Source of the DNA: Candidatus Lernaella stagnicola
GTDB taxonomy: Bacteria; Lernaellota; Lernaellaia; Lernaellales; Lernaellaceae
Direction of reading: 5' to 3'
DNA length: 64,000 nucleotides
Assembly: GCA_030765525.1 (NCBI GenBank)
Contig: JAVCCK010000010.1
Location: 310,001 to 374,000 of the forward strand
Below the pieces are notes generated by a model. It was not told the origin of the DNA. It saw only the letters and a list, made by a program, of their open reading frames with translations, and did no database searches. Each line of letters opens with the position of its first letter. Position 1 is the stretch's first letter. Positions 43,541 to 51,606 of the stretch are shown one piece after another. A program made the translations under genes and the position numbers.

Positions 43541-44683
43541 TCACCAGATTCTGGCCTCTGGGAAGTAAAAATGCAGGATGTCCTCGGCGCTGCGACCCGC
43601 CTTAGCCTGCGCGAGCGCCCCGGCCTGACAGAGCCCGACCCGGTGCCCAAAGCCCTTGCCGTCGAGCATCACAATGTGCGCCTGGTTGGAGATCGCGAAA
43701 TCATCCGACGGCGCGGTGTTCCATCCCAACTCGCGACACAAGGTCATACGGAAACGCCAAGCGGGCACGCTGCCGCCGCCGGTGAGGCTGATCAGCGGAT
43801 TGCCGTGCCTGCGTTCGGCCCGCGCAGCGCCGAATTTCGACTGCAAAAACGCCGTCCACTTCTCCAGCGGCACACGGCGATTCCATCGATACCACTTGTT
43901 GTCGCGGCACCAGGCGCGACCTTCCTCGTCGGCGCACCGCACGCCATGCAGGTGGCTCCACGAGGCGAGTTTGGGCCACACGTCACGGACATGTCTGGTG
44001 CGACCGCCGCAACAAGCGTGATAAAAAGCCGGCGCGCGCCGGCCGTCCACCGACAAGGTCCAGGCGGCGGTGCGGCGAGCGACGTCGCTCAGGTTTTTGG
44101 CGCGCGGACCGGTGGGCAAGCCGCGGAACATCTGAACGCGGGTGTCGTCGGCAACCGGTCGCCGGCCTTGGTCGCCGGCCGCCAGGGCATGGTGCCGCAC
44201 GACGACGGCGAGGGCTTCCAAGTAGGCTTTTTCATCGTGAACGGTTTCGGCGGCCAGTACGCCGGCCACGTAGTCGTCGAGGGGCAGTGTGATCTCCAGC
44301 CGCAGCCGTTGGTCGCGCTCGGCCAGTCGCAGCGCACCCGAGTAGCGCCGTTTTTCAGTCCCGACATGAATGAGGAATGTGGTGCCGGCGGCGGTTTGAG
44401 CCAGAACAAAGGGGGCGCGGGTCAGACGTTGTTCGCCACAAACGACGCCGCGCTCGGGACCAGCCAGAACGATGCGGCAATCCTCGGCGGGCAATGTTGC
44501 GCCCCCCGCGTCGCTGATGTGCCGCCCGGGCGCTTGCAGACGCACCTCGCTCGGCGTTTTGGCGAAGAGAGCGCGCACCGTGATATCGTCCGCGGCGACC
44601 GCTGGTCCGGCGAGGCCGAGCAGCAGAAAAAGCAGGACGCTAACGGCGGTGATTTTCGGCATAATGCGCGAAACTGCGGTCAT
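43541..44683 (-). CDS. SpoIID/LytB domain protein
   Basis: The 380-residue protein has a signal peptide (ending GPAVAAD, about residue 31). A SpoIID/LytB domain shows LPLDDYVAGVLAAETVHDEK, YLEALAVVVRHHALA, AFYHACCGGRTRHVRDVWP and GKGFGHRVGLCQAGALAQAK. SpoIID in Bacillus is a lytic transglycosylase acting on denuded glycan. In non-sporulating bacteria the domain is a cell-wall hydrolase or amidase enhancer. An ATG at 44662 is an alternative start. The expected acidic catalytic residue region (AAETVHDE) is present. Confidence 0.85.
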   Translation of the reverse strand: MTAVSRIMPKITAVSVLLFLLLGLAGPAVAADDITVRALFAKTPSEVRLQAPGRHISDAGGATLPAEDCRIVLAGPERGVVCGEQRLTRAPFVLAQTAAGTTFLIHVGTEKRRYSGALRLAERDQRLRLEITLPLDDYVAGVLAAETVHDEKAYLEALAVVVRHHALAAGDQGRRPVADDTRVQMFRGLPTGPRAKNLSDVARRTAAWTLSVDGRRAPAFYHACCGGRTRHVRDVWPKLASWSHLHGVRCADEEGRAWCRDNKWYRWNRRVPLEKWTAFLQSKFGAARAERRHGNPLISLTGGGSVPAWRFRMTLCRELGWNTAPSDDFAISNQAHIVMLDGKGFGHRVGLCQAGALAQAKAGRSAEDILHFYFPEARIW

Positions 44684-44869
44684 GGATCTTCTCGACCTCC
44701 GGCGGAAAGCAGCCGGCCGGTAGTTGGTTCTTCACCAATTCCCCGGCGATTTCGCGGCAGTATATCACAGGGTCGCGCGGTATCCGGGGTAACTCGCCAA
44801 AGGGCCCGTGATTTGTTAAGGTTTCCGCTTCGTTGGGCCGCGCGCGCGGCCCCGAATGGAGGATAGCGT

Positions 44870-46252
44870 TTGCGGAATTGGTACGCACGAAGCCTGCTTG
44901 TTATCGCGTTGGCGCTGGTCATGGCGCTGGGCGCGTCGTGCTTTGGGCGGCGGGGGCCGGACAAGCCCCATGTCGTGCTGATCGTCATCGACACCTTGCG
45001 CGCCGACCACGTGGGAAGCTACGGCTACACGCGGCCCACAACGCCGAATCTGGACTTTTTCGCCAAGGATGCCGTTCAATTTGACAACTGCCAGGCACCC
45101 GCAAGTTGGACGGTGCCGAGCATGGCTTCGATGTTCGCCGGCGTGTACCCGTGGCGGCACGATATTCAGACCGCGGAAACCACCGGCCAGCGGGGCATCA
45201 AGACCCAGGCGAAAATGAGCGACGCCTTCCTCACCATTGCCGAGAGCTTGCAGAAAGCGGGCTACGAAACCCTCGGCGTTACCGCCAACACGCATATGGA
45301 CCCCAAATACGGCATGGCACAGGGCTTCGAGCACTACGAAGTGTTCAATTTCGCCAACCGCAAGCCGGTCAACAAGCAGCTTAAAACGTGGTCGAAAAAA
45401 CTGCGGCGCCTTCATCGGCGCGGCAAGCCGTATTTTCTGTACGTGCATTATTTCGACCCGCACCATCCGTATTTGCCGGTGCGGCCCTTCCTGGATAACT
45501 GGCGGCCCGGCGTCAAGTTGGCCGACGTCAAGCCGATGATCAAGGACCAGTTCATTCCCAAGGTCACCTCGGGATACTTTTACGATCATCCGGCCAAGAT
45601 GCAGCTACTGATCGATCTGTACGACGCCGAAATTGCGGGAGTCGACGCGTCGGTCCGCAAGCTGTTGGACATGCTGCCCGGCGATGACAATATGATGGTC
45701 ATCATCACCGCGGATCACGGCGAGGCTTTCGGCGACCATAAGAACATGCTCCACGGCGGCGATTTGTACGCCGAGCAATTGCACGTGCCGTTGATAATTC
45801 GTTTTCCGAAGCGCCAATACGCGGGCCGCGCGGTCGGCAACCTGACCAGCTTGATCGATCTGTACCCGACCATCGCCACAGCCGCCGGGGCCCAGAAGCC
45901 GCCCTACCTGGATGGCGTGGATCTCGCGGCGTACCTGGGCGCCGAACCACCGAAGCGCGAGCGGGTCTACGCGCACATCTCGCGGGATCCTGCCTACTTG
46001 TGGTCGGCGGTCATTGGGTCGAAAACCAAATGGATGTTTCACGGCAAGCTTCATCACGAACTGCTGTTCGACCTGGCTGAAGATCCGCATGAGCTGCACA
46101 ATCTGTCTGAGAAAAACAAGGAGCAATGCGCCGCGTGGCGCAAGCATTGGGAGCAGCGACCGAATCCGGGCGTACTGTTTACCGCCGGCACGACCGGCGA
46201 GGAAATCGACCCCAAGCTACGCGAACAATTGCGGAATCTGGGTTATTTGTGA
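44870..46252 (+). CDS. Sulfatase-fold lipoprotein with Thr at the nucleophile position (copy 1)
   Basis: The 460-residue protein has a signal peptide with lipobox LGASC (Cys24). An alkaline-phosphatase/sulfatase-superfamily domain follows: VVLIVIDTLRADHVGSYGY (metal Asp), APASWTVPSMASMFAGVYP, FDPHHPYLPV and MVIITADHGEAFGDH. Classical sulfatases have CxPSR or SxPSR; here the position reads TVPSM with Thr81. The formylglycine route is therefore unavailable. A Thr nucleophile is instead used by phosphodiesterases and phosphotransferases of this superfamily. It starts at TTG 44870 behind GGAGG. A paralogue follows 76 nt downstream. Confidence 0.8.
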   Translation: MRNWYARSLLVIALALVMALGASCFGRRGPDKPHVVLIVIDTLRADHVGSYGYTRPTTPNLDFFAKDAVQFDNCQAPASWTVPSMASMFAGVYPWRHDIQTAETTGQRGIKTQAKMSDAFLTIAESLQKAGYETLGVTANTHMDPKYGMAQGFEHYEVFNFANRKPVNKQLKTWSKKLRRLHRRGKPYFLYVHYFDPHHPYLPVRPFLDNWRPGVKLADVKPMIKDQFIPKVTSGYFYDHPAKMQLLIDLYDAEIAGVDASVRKLLDMLPGDDNMMVIITADHGEAFGDHKNMLHGGDLYAEQLHVPLIIRFPKRQYAGRAVGNLTSLIDLYPTIATAAGAQKPPYLDGVDLAAYLGAEPPKRERVYAHISRDPAYLWSAVIGSKTKWMFHGKLHHELLFDLAEDPHELHNLSEKNKEQCAAWRKHWEQRPNPGVLFTAGTTGEEIDPKLREQLRNLGYL

Positions 46253-46328
46253 TGCCGCGTTGGCGCGACGGCCAAAAAGAGATTAAAAACATAAAGACGT
46301 CTTCAGTAACCGAAATGAAAGCAGTTTG

Positions 46329-47732
46329 ATGTTGACTCAACGAAACAGGACGATTTTTCTCCGGATCACAATCGCGATATTCGCCCTTGTCGTGTTGCTG
46401 TTGCCGGGATGCAAAAACCTGAAACAGGGCCGGACCGGGCGGCAGGCGAAGCCGCCGGTGGTGATATTCGTGATCGACACGTGGCGGGCCGATCACGCGG
46501 GTTGCTACGGTTACGAACGCAACGTGACGCCGAATATCGATCGCTGGTCCCAGCAGGCGACGCGTTTCGTCACCGCCCATTCGCCGTCGAGTTGGACCGT
46601 CCCGGCGATGGCGTCGATGTTCACCGGTGTGTATCCGTGGTCGCACGGCGTGGTGAAAGCCGAGATTTCCGACGCGAGCAAAGTAGACTATCAGCCCACA
46701 CTGGCCGAGCAGTTCACGACCTTGGCCGAGGCGATGAAAGCGGCCGGATACGAAACCTTCGGCGTGTCGGGCAATTACCATCTGCATGAGAAGTACGGCA
46801 TGGCGCAGGGTTTCGATCATTACACCGCGTTTGGCTTTCGCACCCGCGATCCGGTCGATCTGCAAATCAAGGATTGGTTGCCCAAGCTGCAGCAACTGCA
46901 GCGGCAGGGTAAGCCATATTTCTTGTTCGTGCTTTACTTCGACCCGCACCACCCCTACTTGCCGGTCGAGCCTTTCATCAGCCAGTGGCGGCCGGATTAC
47001 GATGAGGACAAGCTGCGCGAACTGGTGGGCGAAAGTTTCGCGAAGCGGGCCTACGCGGGGGATTACGACAACGACCCGAAAACCTTGCAGATCTTCAAAG
47101 ACTTGTATGATTCGGAAATCGCCGCCGCGGACAATTCCGTCGGGCGCTGGCTCAAGGAGTTGCCCGGCATCGACGACGCCTTGGTGGTCGTGACCGCCGA
47201 TCACGGCGAAGCCTTCGCCGATCACCAGAACATGATTCACGGCACCGACTTGTACAACGAGACGGTGCACGTGCCACTGCTCGTGAAATTCCCGGGCGGC
47301 GAGTACGCCGGAAAGGCGCCAACTCACGCAGTGAGCACCGTCGATTTATATCCGACGATTGCCGATTACACGGGCGCTTCGCTTCCGGCCTACCTGGAAG
47401 GACAAGACCTGCTGGCCGGGCTGGCCAAGCCCGACGCGAAACGTTACCTGTTCGCCGAGACCGAGCGGGCCGAGCAAGCGCATTGGCGGGCGGTCATTAC
47501 GACTCAGGAGAAGTGGGTAATGCGGGCTTCGGATAAGGTACAGAAGTTTTACAACTTGCTGGCCGATCCGACCGAGCAACGCGATCTTTACGTGCCCGAG
47601 CACGAGCCCTCGTCGAAATTCTATGCGGTGTGGGTCAAGCACAATCGGCACAAGCCGCTTTACGAGCCGGGCAGTGCGGGCGAGGTGACCAAAGAATTGC
47701 GCGATACGCTCAAGGAGTTGGGATACCTGTAG
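46329..47732 (+). CDS. Sulfatase-fold lipoprotein with Thr at the nucleophile position (copy 2)
   Basis: The 467-residue paralogue of the preceding gene has lipobox LLPGC (Cys28). VVIFVIDTWRADHAGCYGYE, SPSSWTVPAMASMFTGVYPW (Thr90 at the nucleophile position), FDPHHPYLPV and VVVTADHGEAFADHQ follow in the same order. Both end with the same motif: E(L/Q)RN/KLGYL-type tail. The two probably arose by tandem duplication and hydrolyse or transfer a phosphate-containing group in the periplasm. Sulfatase activity is unlikely by motif. Confidence 0.8.
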   Translation: MLTQRNRTIFLRITIAIFALVVLLLPGCKNLKQGRTGRQAKPPVVIFVIDTWRADHAGCYGYERNVTPNIDRWSQQATRFVTAHSPSSWTVPAMASMFTGVYPWSHGVVKAEISDASKVDYQPTLAEQFTTLAEAMKAAGYETFGVSGNYHLHEKYGMAQGFDHYTAFGFRTRDPVDLQIKDWLPKLQQLQRQGKPYFLFVLYFDPHHPYLPVEPFISQWRPDYDEDKLRELVGESFAKRAYAGDYDNDPKTLQIFKDLYDSEIAAADNSVGRWLKELPGIDDALVVVTADHGEAFADHQNMIHGTDLYNETVHVPLLVKFPGGEYAGKAPTHAVSTVDLYPTIADYTGASLPAYLEGQDLLAGLAKPDAKRYLFAETERAEQAHWRAVITTQEKWVMRASDKVQKFYNLLADPTEQRDLYVPEHEPSSKFYAVWVKHNRHKPLYEPGSAGEVTKELRDTLKELGYL

Positions 47733-47741
47733 CGCGGCGGC

Positions 47742-47903
47742 CTACCACTCTTCGACGAAGCCCGCTTCCGCGAAGGTGACGCGACACCAAGCGCGCAGGA
47801 AGCCGCTGTAGGCCTCGCGTCGTTGCTCGTAAAGCTGGTCGTGTTGGCAGATGAAATCCTGGCGACGCTCCCCGGCAAAGGCACTACGGGCGCGGTCGGT
47901 CAC
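47742..47903 (-). CDS. Micro-protein, 53 residues, Arg/aromatic-rich
   Basis: The frame starts at GTG 47903, overlaps the stop of the upstream 36-residue gene by 4 nt (GTGA) and ends at TAG. The sequence begins VTDRARSAFAGERRQDFICQ and continues HDQLYEQRREAYSGFL. It has two cysteines, no membrane span and no recognised family. Translational coupling in a c-di-GMP-type operon is the main support. Codon use resembles its neighbours. Confidence 0.5.
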   Translation of the reverse strand: MTDRARSAFAGERRQDFICQHDQLYEQRREAYSGFLRAWCRVTFAEAGFVEEW

Positions 47904-48010
47904 ACAGTCAGAATAAAAATGGTAGCCAATCCGGCTAGGGCGATGGTGCCCACGAAGAGCCAGAGCTCGCCGACATCGAGTCCGTTTTTCGGAGACGGTT
48001 CGTCGCTCAT
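47900..48010 (-). CDS. Single-span membrane micro-protein, 36 residues
   Basis: The ATG at 48010 overlaps the stop of the HAMP-domain gene by 4 nt (ATGA). The product is MSDEPSPKNGLDVGEL followed by a single hydrophobic segment WLFVGTIALAGLATIFILTV. It resembles small regulatory or subunit membrane peptides. It could associate with the HAMP membrane protein encoded upstream. The short length means the call rests on the 4-nt overlaps on both sides. Confidence 0.55.
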   Translation of the reverse strand: MSDEPSPKNGLDVGELWLFVGTIALAGLATIFILTV

Positions 48011-48576
48011 GGCGTGATTAGGCCCTCGTCTTTTACCTTCGCGCCTTCGGCTTTCTGCCGCAGATTCTTCACCAACTCCTGCGCGCGGTTTTTGTCGAAG
48101 TCGTCGGCCGCCATCAACTCAAGCAGTTCCGTGAGGCCGGCATCCACCTGCGTGAAGATTTCGACTTCTTCGCGGGCGCGTTGGCGCAACAGGGCCTGCG
48201 TGGCGTTGAAGACTTGCGCGAGGTTCTGGAATTCATCTTTTTCGCGCAAGTGCAGGTCGCGGGTGTAGTTGCCGTCGCGCACCCAATTCAGGTGTCGATT
48301 GAAGGCGTACACGGGGCCGACAATCCTGTGCGAGAAGCGCACGCCGTACCAGACGGTCAGTCCGACGAAGAGCATCACCACCAAAAGCATGGCGATCATG
48401 GCACCGTCGATGTCGGCTTCCGCAGTGTTTCCGGCTGAGTCACCGCCGAGCCAGAGAATCAAAACGCCGGCAATGCCGAGCGAGACAATGAAGACAACTA
48501 ACAGCGCAACAAACTTGCCCTGGAAGGTTTTATCGATGAAGTAGCGTTTTCGCTTATCGGTTCCCGCAAATGCCAT
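48007..48576 (-). CDS. HAMP-domain membrane protein without output domain
   Basis: The 189-residue protein has two membrane spans (about 20-44 and 57-80). A HAMP-like region follows (FSHRIVGPVYAFNRHLNWVR, DGNYTRDLHLREKDEFQNLA), then a helical coiled coil to the C-terminus. No kinase, methyl-accepting or GGDEF domain is attached, and the periplasmic loop is only about 12 residues. It may pass a membrane signal to the HD-GYP-like or PilZ proteins encoded upstream in the same operon (37 nt gap). Confidence 0.75.
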   Translation of the reverse strand: MAFAGTDKRKRYFIDKTFQGKFVALLVVFIVSLGIAGVLILWLGGDSAGNTAEADIDGAMIAMLLVVMLFVGLTVWYGVRFSHRIVGPVYAFNRHLNWVRDGNYTRDLHLREKDEFQNLAQVFNATQALLRQRAREEVEIFTQVDAGLTELLELMAADDFDKNRAQELVKNLRQKAEGAKVKDEGLITP

Positions 48577-48613
48577 GGATTCCCTCCTGTCGGCGGACTC
48601 CCACTCTTATAGT

Positions 48614-49363
48614 TCACTCCTGGGCGGAGTTCAATGTCGTGGCAGTGAAGCGATCAATTTCCGCGCGCAGATCTTCGTCGCCCTTGAGAACCTGCACCAA
48701 CGCGGCGACGCACGCTTCGTCGAACGCTTTGCCCGCCTGTTCGTAGAAGTACTCGAGCACTTCGCTTTCGTCTCGAGCTTGACGATGGCCGCGGTCGGCG
48801 ATCATGGCCACGAAGGTGTCGCTAAGGCCGATCACGCGGGCGTCGAATTCAATCGCGTCGCCCTGCAGGCCTTTGGGATAACCGCTGCCGTCAAGGCGTT
48901 CGTGTGACTGAAAGATCAGCGTGGCAATATCCCACGGGTAAATAACGGGGTCGAGGATTTGGGTCCCGATTCCCACATGCCGCTCCAACACGACGCGCTC
49001 TGCGGCATCCAGTGCGCCCTCTTTGACCAGCACCTGCTTGGGTACGCCGATTTTGCCCACGTTCATCAGCGTTGCGGCAATGCGCAGGCGTTCGCGCTCG
49101 CCTTCATCCATCCCGAGTTGGCGCGCCACGGCGACCGCCACATTGGCGACCATTTCCGAATGGCCTACGGTGTAGGGGTCCTTCGCTTCGATGGCGCGAA
49201 CCAAGGCTTGGATCGTGGCAAGGTAAGCGATTCTGAGTTTGATTTCCGATGTGGCCAGAGCCTCGTCGCCGTGGGCCAAGGCCTCGCGCAGCGCGCTGAT
49301 CTCCGCCTTAAGCCGGGCGTTTTCCTCTTGTAGTTCAGCCCATCGAGAGTCTTCGCCGCTCAT
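48614..49363 (-). CDS. Degenerate HD-GYP domain protein with N-terminal coiled coil
   Basis: The 249-residue protein has an N-terminal heptad-rich segment (about 8-40). An HD-GYP-like domain follows: KDPYTVGHSEMVANVAVAVA, RLRIAATLMNVGKIGVPKQ, LERHVGIGTQIL, SHERLDGSGYPKGLQGDAI and SDTFVAM. The HD dyad is replaced by Met100-Asn101, and the first His of HHE is Ser153. The GYP and several other ligands remain. Active c-di-GMP phosphodiesterases need the HD pair, so this is probably a binding or scaffold protein. Cytoplasmic; 21 nt from the PilZ gene. Confidence 0.8.
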   Translation of the reverse strand: MSGEDSRWAELQEENARLKAEISALREALAHGDEALATSEIKLRIAYLATIQALVRAIEAKDPYTVGHSEMVANVAVAVARQLGMDEGERERLRIAATLMNVGKIGVPKQVLVKEGALDAAERVVLERHVGIGTQILDPVIYPWDIATLIFQSHERLDGSGYPKGLQGDAIEFDARVIGLSDTFVAMIADRGHRQARDESEVLEYFYEQAGKAFDEACVAALVQVLKGDEDLRAEIDRFTATTLNSAQE

Positions 49364-49384
49364 GCAGTGCTCCTTTGTCCCTCG

Positions 49385-49777
49385 TTACTCGGTGAGCAGG
49401 GCTTTGCGCTTGACCAAGTTCGCGATGGCCTCGCGGTCTTCGTCGTTCAGATCGGTGAACTCAATGCCCATGCCGGGATTGATGTTGTCGCCGCCGGGCC
49501 GGTACTCGTTGATCCACGCGACTTGGCCGTTGGTGTCGATGATGCGGCCGTTCTCGGGCAACGTGAATCGCAAACTCAAATGCGTACCGATCGGCAACGG
49601 ATTGCGCGTCGCTAAGAAAATACCGCCGCGGCTTAGGTTGGAGGTGTATTCGAACAGGAAGGTGTCTTCCGATAGCAGTTCGTAGTCAACCCGCGCTTTG
49701 AGGGGAACGCGAGCGTCCCGACGTTGATCGCTTGCCTGCGAGCCTTTTTTGGCTTTGGTCGTGGTTTTTTTGGCCAT
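49385..49777 (-). CDS. PilZ domain protein (c-di-GMP receptor type)
   Basis: The 130-residue protein has a Lys-rich N-terminus. A PilZ domain follows with DQRRDARVPLKARVDYELL (RxxxR motif), NLSRGGIFLATRNPLPIGT (N/DxSxxG) and NPGMGIEFTDLNDEDREAIA. Both c-di-GMP-binding motifs are intact. It lies between the TPR lipoprotein (37 nt) and HD-GYP-like (21 nt) genes in one leftward operon and is the best candidate for the operon's ligand-responsive switch. Confidence 0.9.
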   Translation of the reverse strand: MAKKTTTKAKKGSQASDQRRDARVPLKARVDYELLSEDTFLFEYTSNLSRGGIFLATRNPLPIGTHLSLRFTLPENGRIIDTNGQVAWINEYRPGGDNINPGMGIEFTDLNDEDREAIANLVKRKALLTE

Positions 49778-49814
49778 TTGTTTCTCCTAACAAGAGTATC
49801 GGCACCTCGGCTGA

Positions 49815-51281
49815 CTACTTTAAAACAAAGGTCTTTTCCGCCCGAACCGCACCGTCGCTTTCCCACCGAACACTGTATTCGCCGGGTGTAAACCACGTGC
49901 CGCTCATGAGAATCACCGTGTTCTCGCCGAAAAATTCCTGTCGCCACGATTCGACGACAAAGTCTTCTCCACCCGGACCGGTCACAGTCCATTTCATCTG
50001 TTGAACACCTGCCGGGTGGCCGAGGATCAGATTAAAATACAATCGAGTGCCGGCGGGAAATTCCGTCGACGATTCGCCCGTCGCGGAGGAGGAGTCGCCG
50101 ACGGATGCCGTCATCACGTAACCAGGCGAAGGTTCCAACGCTTTTTCAGGTGCCTCGCCGATCGCCTCGGCGAGTTGCTTGCGTTGGGCTTCTTCAGCTT
50201 CCGGCAAGAGCGACAGAGCGTACAGACACTGGCGGGCACCGGGCGGGTCGTCAAGTTGCGTGGCGCGGGCCAAGCCTAACTTGAACCAGGCTTCGGCGTT
50301 TTGTGAGTCCACCAGCACAGCTTGCAGAAACTGTTGCGCGGCGTCGTCGGGCCGTTCGCGCGCCGCGTAAAAATCGCCCATGCGAAGGTATTCGAATACG
50401 TCGCTGCCATCGTTGGCCGGCGGCAACGCGAACACGTCGGCAAGAGATGCCCCTTCACCATCGCGTTGTGCAACGGCTAGTTGGCGGTATCGTTCCGCTG
50501 CGGCGTCATGGCCGTCCACGAACAGCAGCCGGGCGATTCGCAAATGGGGCAACTCGGCGCCAACCTGCGGTAACGACGCCGCGAGGAAATACTGCGTCAG
50601 CGCCCCCTGGCGGTCACCCTCTTGTTCCAGGGCGTTGCCGTGTGAAAGCAGAACGCTGAAATACAATTCGGCGAGGTCTTCGTCCTCCGGTCGCAATAAC
50701 CGAGCGCTACGGGCGGTCTCGACAGCGCCGGCATGCGCGCCGCGATACAGTTGTACGCGGGCCAGCCCCGCCAGGACTTCCGGTTCGCGGGGTCCGACGC
50801 GGGCGGCGGCGGCGAGCTGTTTTTGTGCGTTGTCGTAGTTTTCCCGCCAGATCCAATATTCAGCGAGGATGACGCGGGATTCCCACCGTGCCGGATATTC
50901 GGCGGCGCATTCGCGGGCGACCTTGGCCGATTCGAGGTACTTGCCGATCTTTTGCAGCGCGTTGGCTTGGTAGATCATCGCGTCGGCGCGCATCGGGAAT
51001 TTCGTGACACCGATTTCCACGGCTTGGTCGAGCAACGAAGCGGCCGATTCAAAATTCTTCGCCCGGTATTGCTCGAGCCCTTGCTCGTACAAGCGGCCCG
51101 CGACCGGATGCACCGGCCCTTGCCACTGCCTCGCGGCTTGAATCGCTTCTTGGTATTGGCCGGGCCCGGTGGGGTTGAGTTCGGGCCCTTTTTTTTTGCA
51201 GCCGACGAGCCCCGCACAGCCGATCACCACGGCCAGCGCGACGAGTAGGACGGTCAACACGCGTGATGTTTTTGTATCCAT
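49815..51281 (-). CDS. TPR lipoprotein with C-terminal Ig-like domain
   Basis: The 488-residue protein has a lipobox LVGC (about residue 28), then TPR repeats over roughly 40-370 (for example YEQGLEQYRAKNFESAASLL, IYQANALQKIGKYLESAKVA, ILAEYWIWRENYDNAQKQLA). An Ig-like end domain follows (EFPAGTRLYFNLILGHPAGV, PGEYSVRWESDGA). Probably an outer-membrane assembly or surface scaffold, first in the c-di-GMP-type operon. Two adjacent ATG codons (51284, 51281) follow TAGGAG. Confidence 0.75.
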   Translation of the reverse strand: MDTKTSRVLTVLLVALAVVIGCAGLVGCKKKGPELNPTGPGQYQEAIQAARQWQGPVHPVAGRLYEQGLEQYRAKNFESAASLLDQAVEIGVTKFPMRADAMIYQANALQKIGKYLESAKVARECAAEYPARWESRVILAEYWIWRENYDNAQKQLAAAARVGPREPEVLAGLARVQLYRGAHAGAVETARSARLLRPEDEDLAELYFSVLLSHGNALEQEGDRQGALTQYFLAASLPQVGAELPHLRIARLLFVDGHDAAAERYRQLAVAQRDGEGASLADVFALPPANDGSDVFEYLRMGDFYAARERPDDAAQQFLQAVLVDSQNAEAWFKLGLARATQLDDPPGARQCLYALSLLPEAEEAQRKQLAEAIGEAPEKALEPSPGYVMTASVGDSSSATGESSTEFPAGTRLYFNLILGHPAGVQQMKWTVTGPGGEDFVVESWRQEFFGENTVILMSGTWFTPGEYSVRWESDGAVRAEKTFVLK

Positions 51282-51606
51282 CATGCTCCTACGCTCGCTG
51301 TGGGCGAAAAGACTGCCTAAAATCAATTAGTTAGGAATAAGTCCCTATTAACGCTAGCACCCCGAAAAGATTCTTGTCAACATGTGTTTTCGACAACCTC
51401 GCCAACGAAGGCCGCCAACCTGCCGCGGTCTGGTTTTGTTGCGCACCCGCAACGTATCCGCTACAATTTTCGCCACGTCTCGCGTCGCCCATCCCGGCGC
51501 CCGAAAATCGTAGGATCGCCACCCCATGGCAAAGCAAAAACCGAGCGTCTGCAGACCGGCGGAATAACACGATGATGGATCACGCCTTCACCCCGGCAAG
51601 CGCGTT
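51282..51606. other. Intergenic region of about 325 nt
   Basis: This region lies between the divergent TPR lipoprotein and radical SAM genes. It holds a candidate leftward promoter (51351-51380). I see no other gene, repeat or hairpin terminator in it. Confidence 0.6.
51351..51380 (-). promoter_or_regulatory. Candidate promoter of the TPR/PilZ/HD-GYP operon
   Basis: On the minus strand a perfect TTGACA (51380-51375) is followed after 18 nt by TAGCGT (51356-51351). The -10 matches only 3 of 6, so this is tentative. It lies about 70 nt before the first ATG. Confidence 0.35.

Noticed and set aside
43328-44866. A rightward open frame of about 512 codons over the SpoIID-like gene
   Set aside because: The leftward SpoIID/LytB domain is convincing; the rightward frame has no motif and low-complexity Arg/Gly composition.
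47660-47884. A leftward frame of 74 codons overlapping the end of the second sulfatase-fold gene
   Set aside because: A different leftward frame (47742-47903) is better supported by the GTGA overlap with its upstream gene; the 74-codon frame runs into the rightward gene and has Ser/Arg-rich shadow composition.
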